From Chloroflexota bacterium (GTDB lineage: Bacteria; Chloroflexota; Anaerolineae; Anaerolineales; Villigracilaceae): a stretch of 61,710 bases of DNA. Below, one piece after another: positions 16,835-28,280 of this stretch. Each line of letters opens with the position of its first letter. Position 1 is the stretch's first letter. The DNA lies in NCBI GenBank assembly GCA_013152325.1, contig JAADGN010000052.1, forward strand, positions 1 through 61,710, in the 5' to 3' direction. Position numbers and translations under genes: made by a program. The notes beneath the pieces were generated by a model. It had not been told where the DNA came from and ran no database searches. It saw only the letters and a program-made list of their open reading frames with translations.

Positions 16835-17915
16835 AAGCCTTCCTCCTCAGAGAAAGATTCACCATTAAAACCGCCACACCGCCTGCGATCAAAGAAAGGA
16901 TCGGGATCAACCAGACCTGCTCCAGCAAAATACCGAGCGCTGTGATGAAGATGACCGCCAAGGAAAGCGGCAGCAGCACCTTCCAGCCGAAGGCCATCAG
17001 CCGGTCGTAGCGGATGCGCGGCCAGGTCGCCCGCACCCAAATCATCCCGAACAACAGGATGAAAATCTTGATGAACATATACAGCGGTCCCAGCCAGGGA
17101 AGCCTGTCCACGCCCGGCCCAAGATAACCGCCCAGGAAGATGGTCGCCATGATCGCGCTGATAGAGATCATCTTGGTGTACTCGCCCATCATGAACAAGG
17201 CAAATTTCATGCCCGAATATTCGACCGAGTAGCCGCTGGAAAGTTCCTGCTCGGCTTCCGGCATATCGAAGGGCGCGCGGTTGACCTCCGCCAGCGTCGC
17301 GATCATGAAGATGACCGCGCCAACCGGCTGCAGGAAAATGAACCAAATCCCGCGCTGGGCATCCACGATCTGCGACATCTGCATCGAATTGCCCAGCAAG
17401 ACAACGGCCACAAACGACAGGCCCAGCGCCAGCTCATAACTGATCATCTGCGCCGAAGAGCGCAGGCCGCCCATCATGGCGTACTTGTTGTTGCTCGACC
17501 AGCCCGCCAGCACGATACCGTAAACTGCAATCGAGGCCACCGACATGATGTACAGCACGCCGACGTTGACATCCGCAATGCTCAAGGCGATCTCGCGCCC
17601 GCCGACGATGACCGTCCCGCCCCACGGCACGACCGCCGTAATGACAATCGCCGGGACCACCGTGATGATCGGCGCCAGGATAAAGACTATCTTGTAGGCC
17701 TTTGCCGGGATCAGCTCCTCTTTGAAGATCAACTTGACCGCGTCGGCAATCGGCTGCAACAGTCCCCAGGGGCCAGCACGGTTGGGGCCAATACGCGCCT
17801 GGATGCGCGCCAGCGCCCGACGCTCATAATACGTCAGGTATGCAAATCCGGTCAGCAGCACCAGGATCAGCACAAGAGACTTGATGACAATTTCCCAAAT
17901 CAGGGCAGAGTCCAT
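16824..17915 (-). CDS. nuoH: NADH-quinone oxidoreductase subunit H
   Basis: A 363-residue membrane subunit with eight or nine helices that forms part of the quinone-binding chamber. Conserved loops are visible: [19 protein letters not shown] near residue 31, [21 protein letters not shown] near 138 and [16 protein letters not shown] near 221, which carry the charged residues leading to the quinone site. It lies 24 bases after nuoG. Confidence 0.97.
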   Translation of the reverse strand: MDSALIWEIVIKSLVLILVLLTGFAYLTYYERRALARIQARIGPNRAGPWGLLQPIADAVKLIFKEELIPAKAYKIVFILAPIITVVPAIVITAVVPWGGTVIVGGREIALSIADVNVGVLYIMSVASIAVYGIVLAGWSSNNKYAMMGGLRSSAQMISYELALGLSFVAVVLLGNSMQMSQIVDAQRGIWFIFLQPVGAVIFMIATLAEVNRAPFDMPEAEQELSSGYSVEYSGMKFALFMMGEYTKMISISAIMATIFLGGYLGPGVDRLPWLGPLYMFIKIFILLFGMIWVRATWPRIRYDRLMAFGWKVLLPLSLAVIFITALGILLEQVWLIPILSLIAGGVAVLMVNLSLRRKAYAR

Positions 17916-17939
17916 ACGATGACTTCCTCACATTCCGTT

Positions 17940-20045
17940 TTACGCATCACGCCGGGCGGCCGGGGCTAGTTGAACACCCAATCCTTGCGTGTTTTCGTAA
18001 CTCGTACCGCCATAGTACAGGTCTTCACGGCCGACAATCGGCCATTGTTCGCTTACCTCAGCCAGTTTGTCGTAAGTAAGGCCGTCGAAACCAGCCACCG
18101 TTGCCGCGATGCGCTCGAAGACAAGCGCGGCCGGCCCGCCTTCCAGGTCGATGCCGATCTGTCCGGCGATCTGTGCCGTGATGACGTGGTCGGGGCGCGA
18201 TTCGCCGTGCGGCGGGAGGGCAGGATGGAAACGCTGCACACGCCGCTCGCCGGAAGTGAACGTCCCCTCGCACTCGGTGAATGCCTGCGCGGGCAGGACG
18301 ACATCCGCCATTTTGGCCGTCTCCGTCGAGACGATTTCCTGCACGATGACGAAATCGGCGCCCTTGAGCGCATCCGCCAACTTCGCTTCATCGTCTGCCG
18401 GATCGGCGGCAACCAGGTACACTGTTTTGCCCTTCAACGCGGCTGCCAGCTTCTCCACCGGGCGGAAGCCCAGCTCACGAGCGCCCTGGTCGTTGGCATT
18501 TTTCCAAACGCCGATCAAGCCATTGTTGGGCTTGCCGACATGACCATTCTTTCGAAGCAGATCGGCGCAAGACTGGGCCAGCGACTGCGAGCCGTTCAGA
18601 TCCAGGCCGTCGCTGCCGAACAGGACGACCGCGTTTTCGGCCTCGGCAAATGCTTTGGTGATCTCCTGCGCGGCGAGGGTTTTCGTCTCATCGCCCGCGG
18701 CATAATGCAAGACGTGCGTGGCAAATTTGTCGAGCCGGGTCTCGCCGGGGTTGGCGACGATCAGCGTCGCGCCGCGGTCTGTGGCCTGCTTGACGCGCAG
18801 CCACCAGATCGGCGCCTGGGTGTACAGGTCGGAGGCCACGACCAGGATGGCCGTCCCCGCGCCCATATCGGCGAAGTTGGTGCCCTGCCCCACGCCAAAC
18901 TGTGTCGTCAGGTCGCCGCCGCCCATCCCGCTGTACAGGAGGGCTTTCCCGCCCAGGCCGTCGGCCAGTTGCTTCAGGTTGAACAGATCTTCGTTCGACA
19001 ACCGTCCGCTGGCGAGGACGACGGCATCTTTCTTGGCCGCGCCGAGCTTTTCGGCGGCCAGCGCCAGCGCCGCTTTCCAGGGAGCCGAGTGCAGTTTGCC
19101 ATCCTTGCGCACCTGCGGTTTACCCAGGCGGGCATTGTCTTGAGCGTGATGATGGGCAAAGCGGCCTTTATCGCAGATCCAGATTTCGTTGACTTGTTCA
19201 TTCTGGCGCGGCATGACGCGCTTGATGACGATCTCGCCGCCGCTCTTGACCTCGCGACGGGTGTTGAACGTGACGTTACAGCCGACCGGACATTCCCCGC
19301 AGATCGAAGCCGCGGATTTCAACTCCCAGGGGCGCGCGCCGAAGCGGAAATTGGCCGTGGTCAGCGCGCCGACCGGACAAATATCCGTCGTGTTGCCGGA
19401 GAAGATGGAGTCGAAGCCAGGGTCGGTGCAGGTCACAATTTCGGTGTTGCGGCCGCGTTCCGAGAAGCCCAGCACCGGCTCGCCCACGATTTCGCTCTGG
19501 AAGCGGATACAGCGCCCGCACTGAATGCAGCGTTCGCGGTCGAGGTAGATCAAATCGCCCAGCGGAATATGCTTGGCAGCATGATGTTTCTCGTCGAACA
19601 GGAAGCGGCTCCCGGTCGGGCCGTGGGCCAGGGTCAGGTTCTGAAGCGGGCACTCGCCGCCCTTGTCACAGACGGGGCAGTCCAGCGGGTGCGAGGTCAG
19701 TAAAAATTCGAGGATATCCTTGCAGCCTTCCTGTACCTTCTCGGTGGTGGTCTTGACGACCATGCCTTCCGAGACCGGATTGGTGCAGGCTGTCTCCAGT
19801 TTGGGGAAAAAGCGGACCTGCGGCGTCCCGTCCTCGTTCAAGACGGGTTTGCCGGTCGCGCGGTCAATGGCCGGACGGCCAATTTCCACCAGGCACATGC
19901 GGCACATGCCGACCGGCTCCATCTTGGGATGGTAGCAGAAGACCGGGATGTCGATACCGGCCATTTTGGCGGCGTCCACCACCAGGGTCCCCGCGGGAAC
20001 CGTGACGGTCTTTTCGTCAATTGTCAATGTTACCTGTTTAGCCAT
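17940..20045 (-). CDS. nuoG: NADH-quinone oxidoreductase subunit G
   Basis: A 701-residue peripheral-arm subunit. Residues 1-80 form a 2Fe-2S ferredoxin domain (CYHPKMEPVGMCRMC and a later CTNP). A His/Cys motif HPLDCPVCDKGGECPLQ binds one 4Fe-4S cluster, CIQCGRCIRF with a distant CPVGAL binds another, and a molybdopterin-oxidoreductase-type domain with CGECPVGC follows. Start at 20045 is supported by GGAGACAAGC and by the family N-terminus; a longer in-frame extension to 20171 overlaps nuoF and is unlikely. The start overlaps the nuoF stop by 8 bases. Confidence 0.96.
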   Translation of the reverse strand: MAKQVTLTIDEKTVTVPAGTLVVDAAKMAGIDIPVFCYHPKMEPVGMCRMCLVEIGRPAIDRATGKPVLNEDGTPQVRFFPKLETACTNPVSEGMVVKTTTEKVQEGCKDILEFLLTSHPLDCPVCDKGGECPLQNLTLAHGPTGSRFLFDEKHHAAKHIPLGDLIYLDRERCIQCGRCIRFQSEIVGEPVLGFSERGRNTEIVTCTDPGFDSIFSGNTTDICPVGALTTANFRFGARPWELKSAASICGECPVGCNVTFNTRREVKSGGEIVIKRVMPRQNEQVNEIWICDKGRFAHHHAQDNARLGKPQVRKDGKLHSAPWKAALALAAEKLGAAKKDAVVLASGRLSNEDLFNLKQLADGLGGKALLYSGMGGGDLTTQFGVGQGTNFADMGAGTAILVVASDLYTQAPIWWLRVKQATDRGATLIVANPGETRLDKFATHVLHYAAGDETKTLAAQEITKAFAEAENAVVLFGSDGLDLNGSQSLAQSCADLLRKNGHVGKPNNGLIGVWKNANDQGARELGFRPVEKLAAALKGKTVYLVAADPADDEAKLADALKGADFVIVQEIVSTETAKMADVVLPAQAFTECEGTFTSGERRVQRFHPALPPHGESRPDHVITAQIAGQIGIDLEGGPAALVFERIAATVAGFDGLTYDKLAEVSEQWPIVGREDLYYGGTSYENTQGLGVQLAPAARRDA

Positions 20046-21300
20046 GCTTGTCTCCAGAAGCGAGGCGTTTTTCGAAGTCTTCGGGGAAACGTTCAATCGC
20101 CGTGACGACGGCCATGGTGGAAAACTCGCCCAACGCGCAGAGCGTCTTGCCCTGGATTTGCCTGGCAACATCGTTGAGCAGATCCACGTCCTGCATAGTG
20201 GCCTCGCCGCTGTGGATGCGTTCGGTCAGATGCGCCATCCAGTACGTGCCTTCGCGGCAGGGCGTGCATTTGCCGCAAGACTCGTGCTTGAAGAACTCGA
20301 TCGTCTTGTTGATCAGCCAATCCATGTCCACCGAGTCGTCCACCACGATGACCGAGGCGGAGCCCAGCTGTGCGCCCACGTCCGGAACGCTCTCGTAGTC
20401 CATCGGCGTATCGAGGGCTTTGTCGTTGGCAATGATCAGCGACGACGAGGCGCCCGCGGGCATGATGGCCTTGATCTTGCGCCCATCCGGGATGCCGCCG
20501 CCGTGTTCGAAGATCAATTCGCGGAAAGTCGCGCCCAGCGGCAGTTCGTAGTTGCCCGGTTTGTTGACGTTGCCCGAAAGCGAGAACACTTTGACGCCCG
20601 GGCTCTTCTCCGTGCCATATTTTCGATACGCGTCCGCGCCGTTGGCGACGATAAACGGGACGTTGGCCAGCGTCTCGACATTGTTGACCACCGTCGGCTT
20701 GCCGTAAAGCCCATAGGAGGGGGGGAAGGGGGGACGAACGCGCGGCTGGCCGCGTTTGCCTTCCATCGATTCGAGCAGGGCGGTCTCTTCGCCGCAGATA
20801 TATGCGCCCGCGCCCAAATGGGTGTAGATGCGCAGGGAATACTCTGTGCCGAAAAGCTTGTCGCCCAGAAAACCCGCCTTTTCCATTTCAGCGATTTTCT
20901 CGTCGAGGAAGCGGGCTACCTGCCAGAATTCGCCGCGCAGGTAAACGTAGGCCGCGTTCGCGCCGACTGCGTACGAGGCAATCGCCACGCCCTCCAGGAA
21001 CTGGAAGGGGTTGCGCTCCATGATCTCGCGGTCCTTGAAGGTGCCCGGCTCGGATTCGTCGGCGTTGGCAACGACATAATGCGGCCAATTGTTCTTGTCC
21101 ATGAAGGCCCACTTCATGCCGGTCGGGAAGCCCGCGCCGCCGCGCCCGCGCAGACCGGAGGCCTTGACGACCTCGGTCACTTCGCCGGGTTGCATGGCAG
21201 CCACGGCTTTCTCGAAGGCCTCGAAACCGCCGTTCTTCTTGTAAACGTCGATCCGGTCTATGTCGGGGATATCCCGATGGCGAAGGAGGACATAAGCCAT
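20038..21300 (-). CDS. nuoF: NADH-quinone oxidoreductase subunit F (NADH/FMN site)
   Basis: A 420-residue subunit that oxidises NADH. The FMN/NADH site is GLRGRGGAGFPTGMKW near residue 50, a glycine-rich stretch GAGAYICGEETALLESMEG lies near 157, and the N3 cluster motif is ESCGKCTPCREG near residue 327, with a fourth cysteine in GKTLCALG. Its presence with nuoE and nuoG shows this complex can use NADH directly, unlike the 11-subunit forms. It overlaps nuoE by one base. Confidence 0.98.
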   Translation of the reverse strand: MAYVLLRHRDIPDIDRIDVYKKNGGFEAFEKAVAAMQPGEVTEVVKASGLRGRGGAGFPTGMKWAFMDKNNWPHYVVANADESEPGTFKDREIMERNPFQFLEGVAIASYAVGANAAYVYLRGEFWQVARFLDEKIAEMEKAGFLGDKLFGTEYSLRIYTHLGAGAYICGEETALLESMEGKRGQPRVRPPFPPSYGLYGKPTVVNNVETLANVPFIVANGADAYRKYGTEKSPGVKVFSLSGNVNKPGNYELPLGATFRELIFEHGGGIPDGRKIKAIMPAGASSSLIIANDKALDTPMDYESVPDVGAQLGSASVIVVDDSVDMDWLINKTIEFFKHESCGKCTPCREGTYWMAHLTERIHSGEATMQDVDLLNDVARQIQGKTLCALGEFSTMAVVTAIERFPEDFEKRLASGDKHG

Positions 21301-21806
21301 TACGACACCTCCTTGTCGCCCTTGTGCAGCGCTTCAATCAACTCCAGCGTCTTGTCAACGGTCATATTCTCGTGATATTCGATGCCCTCGCCGCTCTGCA
21401 GTTGGAACATCGGCGCTTTGTCACACCCGGCCAGGCATTTCACCTCTTCGAGCGTGACCAGGCCGTCAGGCGTGGTTTCGCCGACCTGGATGCCCAGGTT
21501 GTCGCACAGATTGGCAAGGAACTCGTCCGCACCGCGCAGCGCACACGGCAAGTCGGTGCAAACCTGCATGCGGTACTTGCCTGCCTTCTCGTCGTGATAC
21601 AGCGTGTAGAAGCCGATGATGGCGGCCACTTCGGTCACGCCGATCTCGATCAGGTCTGCAATATCCTGCATGGCCTCTTTGGTGACATAGCCTTCTTCCC
21701 GTTGAGCCAGATAGAGCAACGGCATGACCGCTGACCGTTTCTGCTCCGGCGGATACTTGGCAAAGATTTCTTTGACTTCTTGGGGATATTTTTCAGCCAG
21801 GCTCAT
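21300..21806 (-). CDS. nuoE: NADH-quinone oxidoreductase subunit E (2Fe-2S)
   Basis: A 168-residue thioredoxin-like subunit. The N1a 2Fe-2S cluster is bound by two cysteine pairs, CTDLPC near residue 88 and CLAGC near residue 129. It forms a dimer with NuoF in the NADH module. The start overlaps nuoD by 4 bases. Confidence 0.97.
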   Translation of the reverse strand: MSLAEKYPQEVKEIFAKYPPEQKRSAVMPLLYLAQREEGYVTKEAMQDIADLIEIGVTEVAAIIGFYTLYHDEKAGKYRMQVCTDLPCALRGADEFLANLCDNLGIQVGETTPDGLVTLEEVKCLAGCDKAPMFQLQSGEGIEYHENMTVDKTLELIEALHKGDKEVS

Positions 21807-23032
21807 CGATCCACGTCTCCCAGAACAATGTCGACGCTGCCGATGATCGCGACCAGATCCGCGACCAAAACGCCTTTGGACAACACCGGCAAAACTTCCA
21901 GATTATTGAAAGACGGCGTGCGCCAGTGCACACGGTACGGCTTTGGGCCGCCGTCGCTCTCCAAATAAACGCCCAACTCGCCGCGCGGCGATTCGACGGC
22001 GCTGTAGATGGCGCCCTTCGGCGCGCTGAAGCCTTCCGTCCACAACTTGAAGTGGTGGATAAGCGCCTCCATGCTCACGCCGATCTCTGAACGCGGCGGC
22101 GGGACGAACTTGTGATCATTGCTGCGGATGGGCCCCAGCGGCAATTTGTCCAACGCCTGCCGGATGATCTTGAGCGATTCGCGCATCTCCTGCACGCGGA
22201 CCAGGTAGCGGGCGTAGACATCACCCTCGGTGTGGGTCGGGACGTCAAAATCATATTGTTCATACCCGGAATAAGGCCGCGTCTTTCGCAAGTCCCAGTC
22301 AGGGCCGGACGCCCTCAGGGAGGGTCCCGTAACCCCCCACTGCAACGCCTCTTCCGCAGAGACCTTGCCGATGCCCAGCGTCCGGTCGAGGAAGAGCGGA
22401 TTCTTGGTCAGCAAGGCTTCGTATTCGTCGATGCGCTTCGGGAAAGTCTCCAATACGTTGCGGACGGCATCCTCGAACTCCACCGGCACGTCCCGCCACG
22501 TCCCGCCGGGACGGATAAAGGTCGTCATCATGCGTTGGCCGGAGACCAGTTCAAAAATATCGAGGATCACTTCGCGCTCGCGGAAACAATACAGGAAGAC
22601 CGACATGGCCGCCACATCCAGCGCCGAGGTGCCCAGCCAAACCAGGTGCGAAGCCAGACGCTGCAACTCGGCCAGGATCACGCGCAGGGCCTGCGCACGC
22701 GGCGGCACGTCCAGTTCGACCAGTTTCTCCACCGCCAGACAATAGGCCAGGTTGTTGCCGACCGTGTTGAGGTAATCGAGACGGTCTGTCATCACCTCGG
22801 CCTGTTGATACGTCTTGGATTCCATGTTCTTCTCGATGCCGGTATGCAGGAACCCCACGTCGGGAATACAGTTGACGACCGTCTCGCCGTCCAATTCGAG
22901 CAGCAAACGCAGCACCCCATGCGTACTGGGATGCTGCGGCCCCATATTCAACAGCACAGTCTCGCCTGCAAGCGCACGGTCAGAGACAAGGTGCTTGATT
23001 TCGTCCATGGTAACTTCGTGAAGTTGGGTCAT
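21803..23032 (-). CDS. nuoD: NADH-quinone oxidoreductase subunit D (49-kDa type)
   Basis: A 409-residue subunit related to the large subunit of NiFe hydrogenases, lining the quinone cavity. It begins with MGPQHPSTHGVLRLLLELDGE, which carries the conserved quinone-contact histidine, and has FIRPGGTWRDVP and ESPRGELGVYL further along. It is a separate gene from nuoC. The gap to nuoC is 6 bases. Confidence 0.98.
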   Translation of the reverse strand: MTQLHEVTMDEIKHLVSDRALAGETVLLNMGPQHPSTHGVLRLLLELDGETVVNCIPDVGFLHTGIEKNMESKTYQQAEVMTDRLDYLNTVGNNLAYCLAVEKLVELDVPPRAQALRVILAELQRLASHLVWLGTSALDVAAMSVFLYCFREREVILDIFELVSGQRMMTTFIRPGGTWRDVPVEFEDAVRNVLETFPKRIDEYEALLTKNPLFLDRTLGIGKVSAEEALQWGVTGPSLRASGPDWDLRKTRPYSGYEQYDFDVPTHTEGDVYARYLVRVQEMRESLKIIRQALDKLPLGPIRSNDHKFVPPPRSEIGVSMEALIHHFKLWTEGFSAPKGAIYSAVESPRGELGVYLESDGGPKPYRVHWRTPSFNNLEVLPVLSKGVLVADLVAIIGSVDIVLGDVDR

Positions 23033-23038
23033 AGTCCG

Positions 23039-23551
23039 CTATTCCTTGCCATGTGGCTTGCCGAGACCAATTTCTTTGAAGTTGAAGGTAAATTGAGGCT
23101 CTTCGTAGCCCAATGGATAGTCTTTCCGCAGCGGGTGGCCTTCCCAATCCGCGGGCATCAAAATGCGGCGCAAATCGGGATGCCCTTCAATGTGGATGCC
23201 GAACATATCCCACAGTTCGCGCTCGCGCCAGTTGGCATTCTTGTAGACCCCCGTCAGCGTGGGGATGGCCGGCGAGTTTCCGGCCACGGGCACACGCAGC
23301 GACAGGGACAGATTTCTGGCAAGCGAGGTCAGTTGATAGATCACGTGGAAACGCGGATCGTCTTGCGGCCAGTAATCGACTGCGGTCATGGTCGAAAGCA
23401 ATTCGAAGCCGAATTCGTCGCGCAGTTTTTGACAGGCGGACACAATGTGTTCGGACGCAACGAGAAGATGCACCTCGTCACGAAACTCGTCCACCTGCGC
23501 ATCGAATTCCTTCTGTAAAGCCTGGACTATCGGTTGAAGTTGTTTGTTCAT
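23039..23551 (-). CDS. nuoC: NADH-quinone oxidoreductase subunit C (30-kDa type)
   Basis: A 170-residue peripheral-arm subunit with the family signature RERELWDMFGIHIEGHPDL followed by RILMPADWEGHPLRKDYPLG. It packs against NuoD and NuoB and binds no cofactor. It lies 25 bases after the nuoB stop. Confidence 0.97.
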   Translation of the reverse strand: MNKQLQPIVQALQKEFDAQVDEFRDEVHLLVASEHIVSACQKLRDEFGFELLSTMTAVDYWPQDDPRFHVIYQLTSLARNLSLSLRVPVAGNSPAIPTLTGVYKNANWRERELWDMFGIHIEGHPDLRRILMPADWEGHPLRKDYPLGYEEPQFTFNFKEIGLGKPHGKE

Positions 23552-23576
23552 CGGTTATTCAATTATCCTGACAGGG

Positions 23577-24059
23577 TTAGGCCCAGTTTTTGACTTTCTC
23601 ACTACCCACCTTTGCGTGCAAAGCCATGATCCCGTTGATCAACGCTTCAGGACGCGGCGGACAGCCAGCCACGTATATATCTACCGGCACAATTTCATCC
23701 ACCCCCTGAACGACAGCATAATTATTGAAAACACCGCCGCACGAGGCGCAATCGCCCATGGCGACCACCCATTTGGGATCGGCCATCTGGTCGTACAGGC
23801 GGCGCAGAACGGGCGCCATCTTGCGGCTCACGCGCCCGGCCACGATCATCAGGTCAGACTGGCGCGGGCTGGGACGCATCAATTCCATCCCAAAGCGGCT
23901 CATATCATAATGAGCCGCCTGGGCCGCCATCATTTCAATCGCACAGCAAGCCAGGCCAAACAGCATCGGCCACATGGCGCGGGTGCGGCTCCAATTGACG
24001 GCTTGCTCCAGGGTTGTGGTCACAACCCCCATATCGCCCAGTTTTTGCTCTACTCCCAT
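23577..24059 (-). CDS. nuoB: NADH-quinone oxidoreductase subunit B (cluster N2)
   Basis: A 160-residue subunit that binds the terminal 4Fe-4S cluster N2. The tandem cysteines are in [10 protein letters not shown] near residue 38, with others in GDCASCGG and [11 protein letters not shown]. The start at 24059 overlaps the nuoA stop by 10 bases and gives the standard N-terminus; a longer in-frame reading back to 24170 would overlap nuoA extensively. Confidence 0.97.
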   Translation of the reverse strand: MGVEQKLGDMGVVTTTLEQAVNWSRTRAMWPMLFGLACCAIEMMAAQAAHYDMSRFGMELMRPSPRQSDLMIVAGRVSRKMAPVLRRLYDQMADPKWVVAMGDCASCGGVFNNYAVVQGVDEIVPVDIYVAGCPPRPEALINGIMALHAKVGSEKVKNWA

Positions 24060-24406
24060 TCCAGGGCTCCTTTCTTCCAGGCGTAAACGTAGCCTACCAG
24101 CAGGATCACGATGAAGACAATCATCTCGACCAGGCCAAACAGGCCCAGTTTGCGAAAGACCACCGCCCATGGCAAGAAGAAGATAACCTCGATGTCGAAC
24201 AGGATAAAGAGCACCGCGACCAGGTAATAACGCACCGGCATCCGGCGCGTACCGGCACCGATGGGTACCATTCCTGATTCGTAGGGCATCGCTTTTCGTT
24301 CGGTGCTGTGTCGTGGCCCGAACAATCCCCCTAAAACGATGGCGATAACGGCAACAGCCGTCGTAAGGACAACCAAAACTGCAATGGCAATGTATTCAAA
24401 CAGCAT
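24050..24406 (-). CDS. nuoA: NADH-quinone oxidoreductase subunit A
   Basis: A 118-residue subunit with three transmembrane helices. The conserved loop [13 protein letters not shown] (near residue 38) and the acidic [13 protein letters not shown] helix are typical. Start at 24406 is chosen because TGAGGAAACA precedes it. It is the first gene of the operon; a promoter lies about 40-70 bases upstream. Confidence 0.97.
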   Translation of the reverse strand: MLFEYIAIAVLVVLTTAVAVIAIVLGGLFGPRHSTERKAMPYESGMVPIGAGTRRMPVRYYLVAVLFILFDIEVIFFLPWAVVFRKLGLFGLVEMIVFIVILLVGYVYAWKKGALEWE

Positions 24407-24446
24407 TGTTTCCTCAAAGAAGTTGGACTGTCTCACTTAGTGAATT

Positions 24447-24476
24447 AGTATATCATAAGACATTTTTCGACGCCAA
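24447..24476 (-). promoter_or_regulatory. Candidate promoter of the nuoA-N operon with adjacent palindrome
   Basis: On the minus strand TTGGCG (24476-24471), 18 bases, TATACT (24452-24447). An odd-length palindrome AAAGTGTCACTTT lies just upstream at 24478-24490 and could be an operator; no regulator is suggested by the sequence. Confidence 0.5.
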
Positions 24477-24534
24477 TAAAGTGTCACTTTTCACACATTG
24501 ACAGGACAGGGGTCATATTAAAGTACGAAAAAAG

Positions 24535-24556
24535 CAAAAAATGGCCGTGCGGCCAT
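24535..24556 (-). terminator. Intrinsic terminator after rpoD
   Basis: ATGGCCG and CGGCCAT (24541-24547, 24550-24556) pair exactly. On the minus strand a run of six T residues follows (24540-24535), and on the plus strand CTTTTTG follows, so it may work both ways. Confidence 0.85.
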
Positions 24557-24585
24557 CTTTTTGTCTCACTTGTACCCAATATATG

Positions 24586-26193
<1,608 letters not shown>

Positions 26194-26199
26194 ATTGAT

Positions 26200-28125
26200 T
26201 TATTCTAGTCGGCGTAAGCTCAACCTGCGATTGGCCTGATCCAGGTCACGCAGCAAACGGGCGTGCTGCAAGACCAGTTCCTGGTACGAGGTATCACACA
26301 AATTGCCCTGCTCTTGGGCCGCTTCCTGCAAAAAACGCAGTTGATTGAGATTCTCGTTCAGCCCCAAACGGCGCAATTTGATCACACTACGCAGCACCTC
26401 TTCCAACAAACGCTCTTCCACCGGGTCCAGCTCTTCGCTCTGCGCCAACAAGTCGTTTGACAAATCTGCCAGCGCCTCGGGCAGGTTGGCGACCACGTAA
26501 TCGTGCGGCTCCACCTTGTCCTGTTCGAGCGACTGCCGGATCACGCGCAAGAACATCTGGTGGTCAGTATACCCGAAATCTTCGAAATCGAGGGGCCCCA
26601 GGTGCGACTCCTGCAAAGCGCGGTCGAGACGGTAGAGCAGATCCGGTTTGCGGAACAGGACGCCCAGGCAGTAAGACTCGATTTTTCGCGCCGGACTGAC
26701 CGCCGCGACGGCTGCCGTTTGCGGGACGTCTTCCTGCGCTTCGGCTTTCACCCGTTTCCTGTACGGACGCGAGCGGCGCGACGTTCGGGGCTGGCCGCTG
26801 ATCAATACGCGTTCGTCCACCTTCAGCATTCGCGCCAGTTGCTGCCGATACGTGTCCCGTTCGATGGGATTGGGCAGATCCCCGATCAACGGCAGGACGC
26901 GCGCCGCGATCTCGGTCTTCACTTTGGGGTCGTCCAGGTCGCGCCCGGCGGCCAATGTCTCCATAACGTGGGTGACGATGGGCTTGGCCTCCTCGATCAG
27001 ATGCGCCCATTCGTCCGGGTTACGCAGCACGATCTCATCCGGGTCGAGGTTGTCGGGCAGGTTGGCGACGCGCAAATCTGCCTGCAGGCGCGCTTCATGG
27101 CGCAGCAGACCGCGCGCGTCGAAGCGCAGGTCGGTCTCGTGATCCATGGCCTGACGGGCCGCTTCCAGCCCGCGCAGGACAGCTTTCTGTCCCGCCGCGT
27201 CCGGGTCAAGGGCCAGCACGATGCGGCGCGTAAAGCGCTTGAGCAGCCGCAGTTGGGCCTCGGTCAGGGCGGTGCCCATCGGCGAGACGACGTTCTCGAA
27301 TCCGGCCTGGTGCGGCGCGATCACGTCCAGGTAGCCCTCCACGATGACGGCCTGGTCGGCGGCGCGGATGGGCTTGCGCGCCCGGTCGAGGCCGTAGAGC
27401 AGCCGTCCCTTGTCGAAGAGCGCCGTTTGCGGCGAGTTGAGATACTTGGGCACGCCGTCCGGGTCCATCGTGCGGGCTCCAAATCCGGCCATGCGGCCGC
27501 GCTGGTCGCGGATGGGGATCATCAGCCGGTGGCGAAAACGGTCGTAGTAGCCGCCGGAGTCGCGCTCAGAGAGCAGCCCGGCGTCCATCAAATCCTGTTC
27601 GCTGTAGCCGCGGGCGGTGAAGTGTCGGAGGGCGTTGTCCCAGCCCTTCGGCGCGTAGCCCAGCCCGAAGGCCTCGATGGTCGCATCGCTCAGGCCGCGT
27701 TTCTCGCGCAGGTAGGCCAGGGTTTCTTTGCCGTCTGGCGTGTTGAGCATCCGGTCGCGGTAAAAAAGCACTGTATCTTCCAGCAGGGCGCGCAAGTGGT
27801 CGTATTTCTCTTTGGTTTCTTCCTGCTGCGGCGAGTACGGCTGGAGTTCCACCCCGGCGCGCTCGGCCAGGTAGCGCAGGGATTCCTTGAAATCCCAGCC
27901 TTCCTTCTTCATGATGAACTTGAAGACATCGCCGCCCTCGTTGCACTCGCCGAAGCAGCGCCAGGTGCCCGTCTCCGGCCAGACGACGAAGGCCGGCGTG
28001 CGCGTGTTGCTGTGAAAGGGACAGAATCCCGAATAGCTGCGCCCCGATTTGCGCAGCTTCACGCCGCTCTCGGAGACCAGGTCTACAATATCTATGCGGG
28101 ATTTGACTTCGTCTACGGTGCTCAT
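26200..28125 (-). CDS. dnaG: DNA primase
   Basis: A 641-residue primase that makes RNA primers at the replication fork. The N-terminal zinc ribbon uses Cys35, His38, Cys57 and Cys61. The TOPRIM catalytic core has VIVEGYLDVIAPHQAG near residue 260 and LALDPDAAGQKAV near 305. The C-terminal ~200 residues are helical and would bind DnaB helicase. It heads the dnaG-rpoD unit with a TATAAT -10 upstream at 28171-28176. Confidence 0.96.
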   Translation of the reverse strand: MSTVDEVKSRIDIVDLVSESGVKLRKSGRSYSGFCPFHSNTRTPAFVVWPETGTWRCFGECNEGGDVFKFIMKKEGWDFKESLRYLAERAGVELQPYSPQQEETKEKYDHLRALLEDTVLFYRDRMLNTPDGKETLAYLREKRGLSDATIEAFGLGYAPKGWDNALRHFTARGYSEQDLMDAGLLSERDSGGYYDRFRHRLMIPIRDQRGRMAGFGARTMDPDGVPKYLNSPQTALFDKGRLLYGLDRARKPIRAADQAVIVEGYLDVIAPHQAGFENVVSPMGTALTEAQLRLLKRFTRRIVLALDPDAAGQKAVLRGLEAARQAMDHETDLRFDARGLLRHEARLQADLRVANLPDNLDPDEIVLRNPDEWAHLIEEAKPIVTHVMETLAAGRDLDDPKVKTEIAARVLPLIGDLPNPIERDTYRQQLARMLKVDERVLISGQPRTSRRSRPYRKRVKAEAQEDVPQTAAVAAVSPARKIESYCLGVLFRKPDLLYRLDRALQESHLGPLDFEDFGYTDHQMFLRVIRQSLEQDKVEPHDYVVANLPEALADLSNDLLAQSEELDPVEERLLEEVLRSVIKLRRLGLNENLNQLRFLQEAAQEQGNLCDTSYQELVLQHARLLRDLDQANRRLSLRRLE

Positions 28126-28170
28126 GATTTAAGGTTGCACGTCGGAAGGTTTGGAGGTTGCATTGGTTGA

Positions 28171-28176
28171 ATTATA
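28171..28176 (-). promoter_or_regulatory. Candidate -10 element for dnaG-rpoD
   Basis: An exact TATAAT on the minus strand about 45 bases upstream of the dnaG start. No good -35 hexamer was found at 16-18 bases, so only the -10 is marked. Confidence 0.45.
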
Positions 28177-28214
28177 GACGCTTTTGGAATTTGCTGCATT
28201 GGTTTGTGCGGGGA

Positions 28215-28247
28215 TAAAGAACCGCCAGCAGAACGCGCTGACGGCTC
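28215..28247 (-). terminator. Intrinsic terminator after the glycyl-tRNA synthetase gene
   Basis: On the minus strand GAGCCGTCAGC pairs with GCTGGCGGTTC (two wobbles, loop GCGTTCT), followed by TTTATC. It lies about 35 bases past the stop. Confidence 0.8.
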
Positions 28248-28280
28248 CATAACGAACGACCCAACCGACGAACTGACCCG

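Noticed and set aside
24498-24530. A plus-strand promoter starting with TTGACA near 24498
   Set aside because: The only nearby -10-like hexamer is about 12 bases away, and no plus-strand gene follows.
26503-28170. A 555-codon open frame on the plus strand
   Set aside because: It is the antisense shadow of dnaG and shows no domain or ribosome site.
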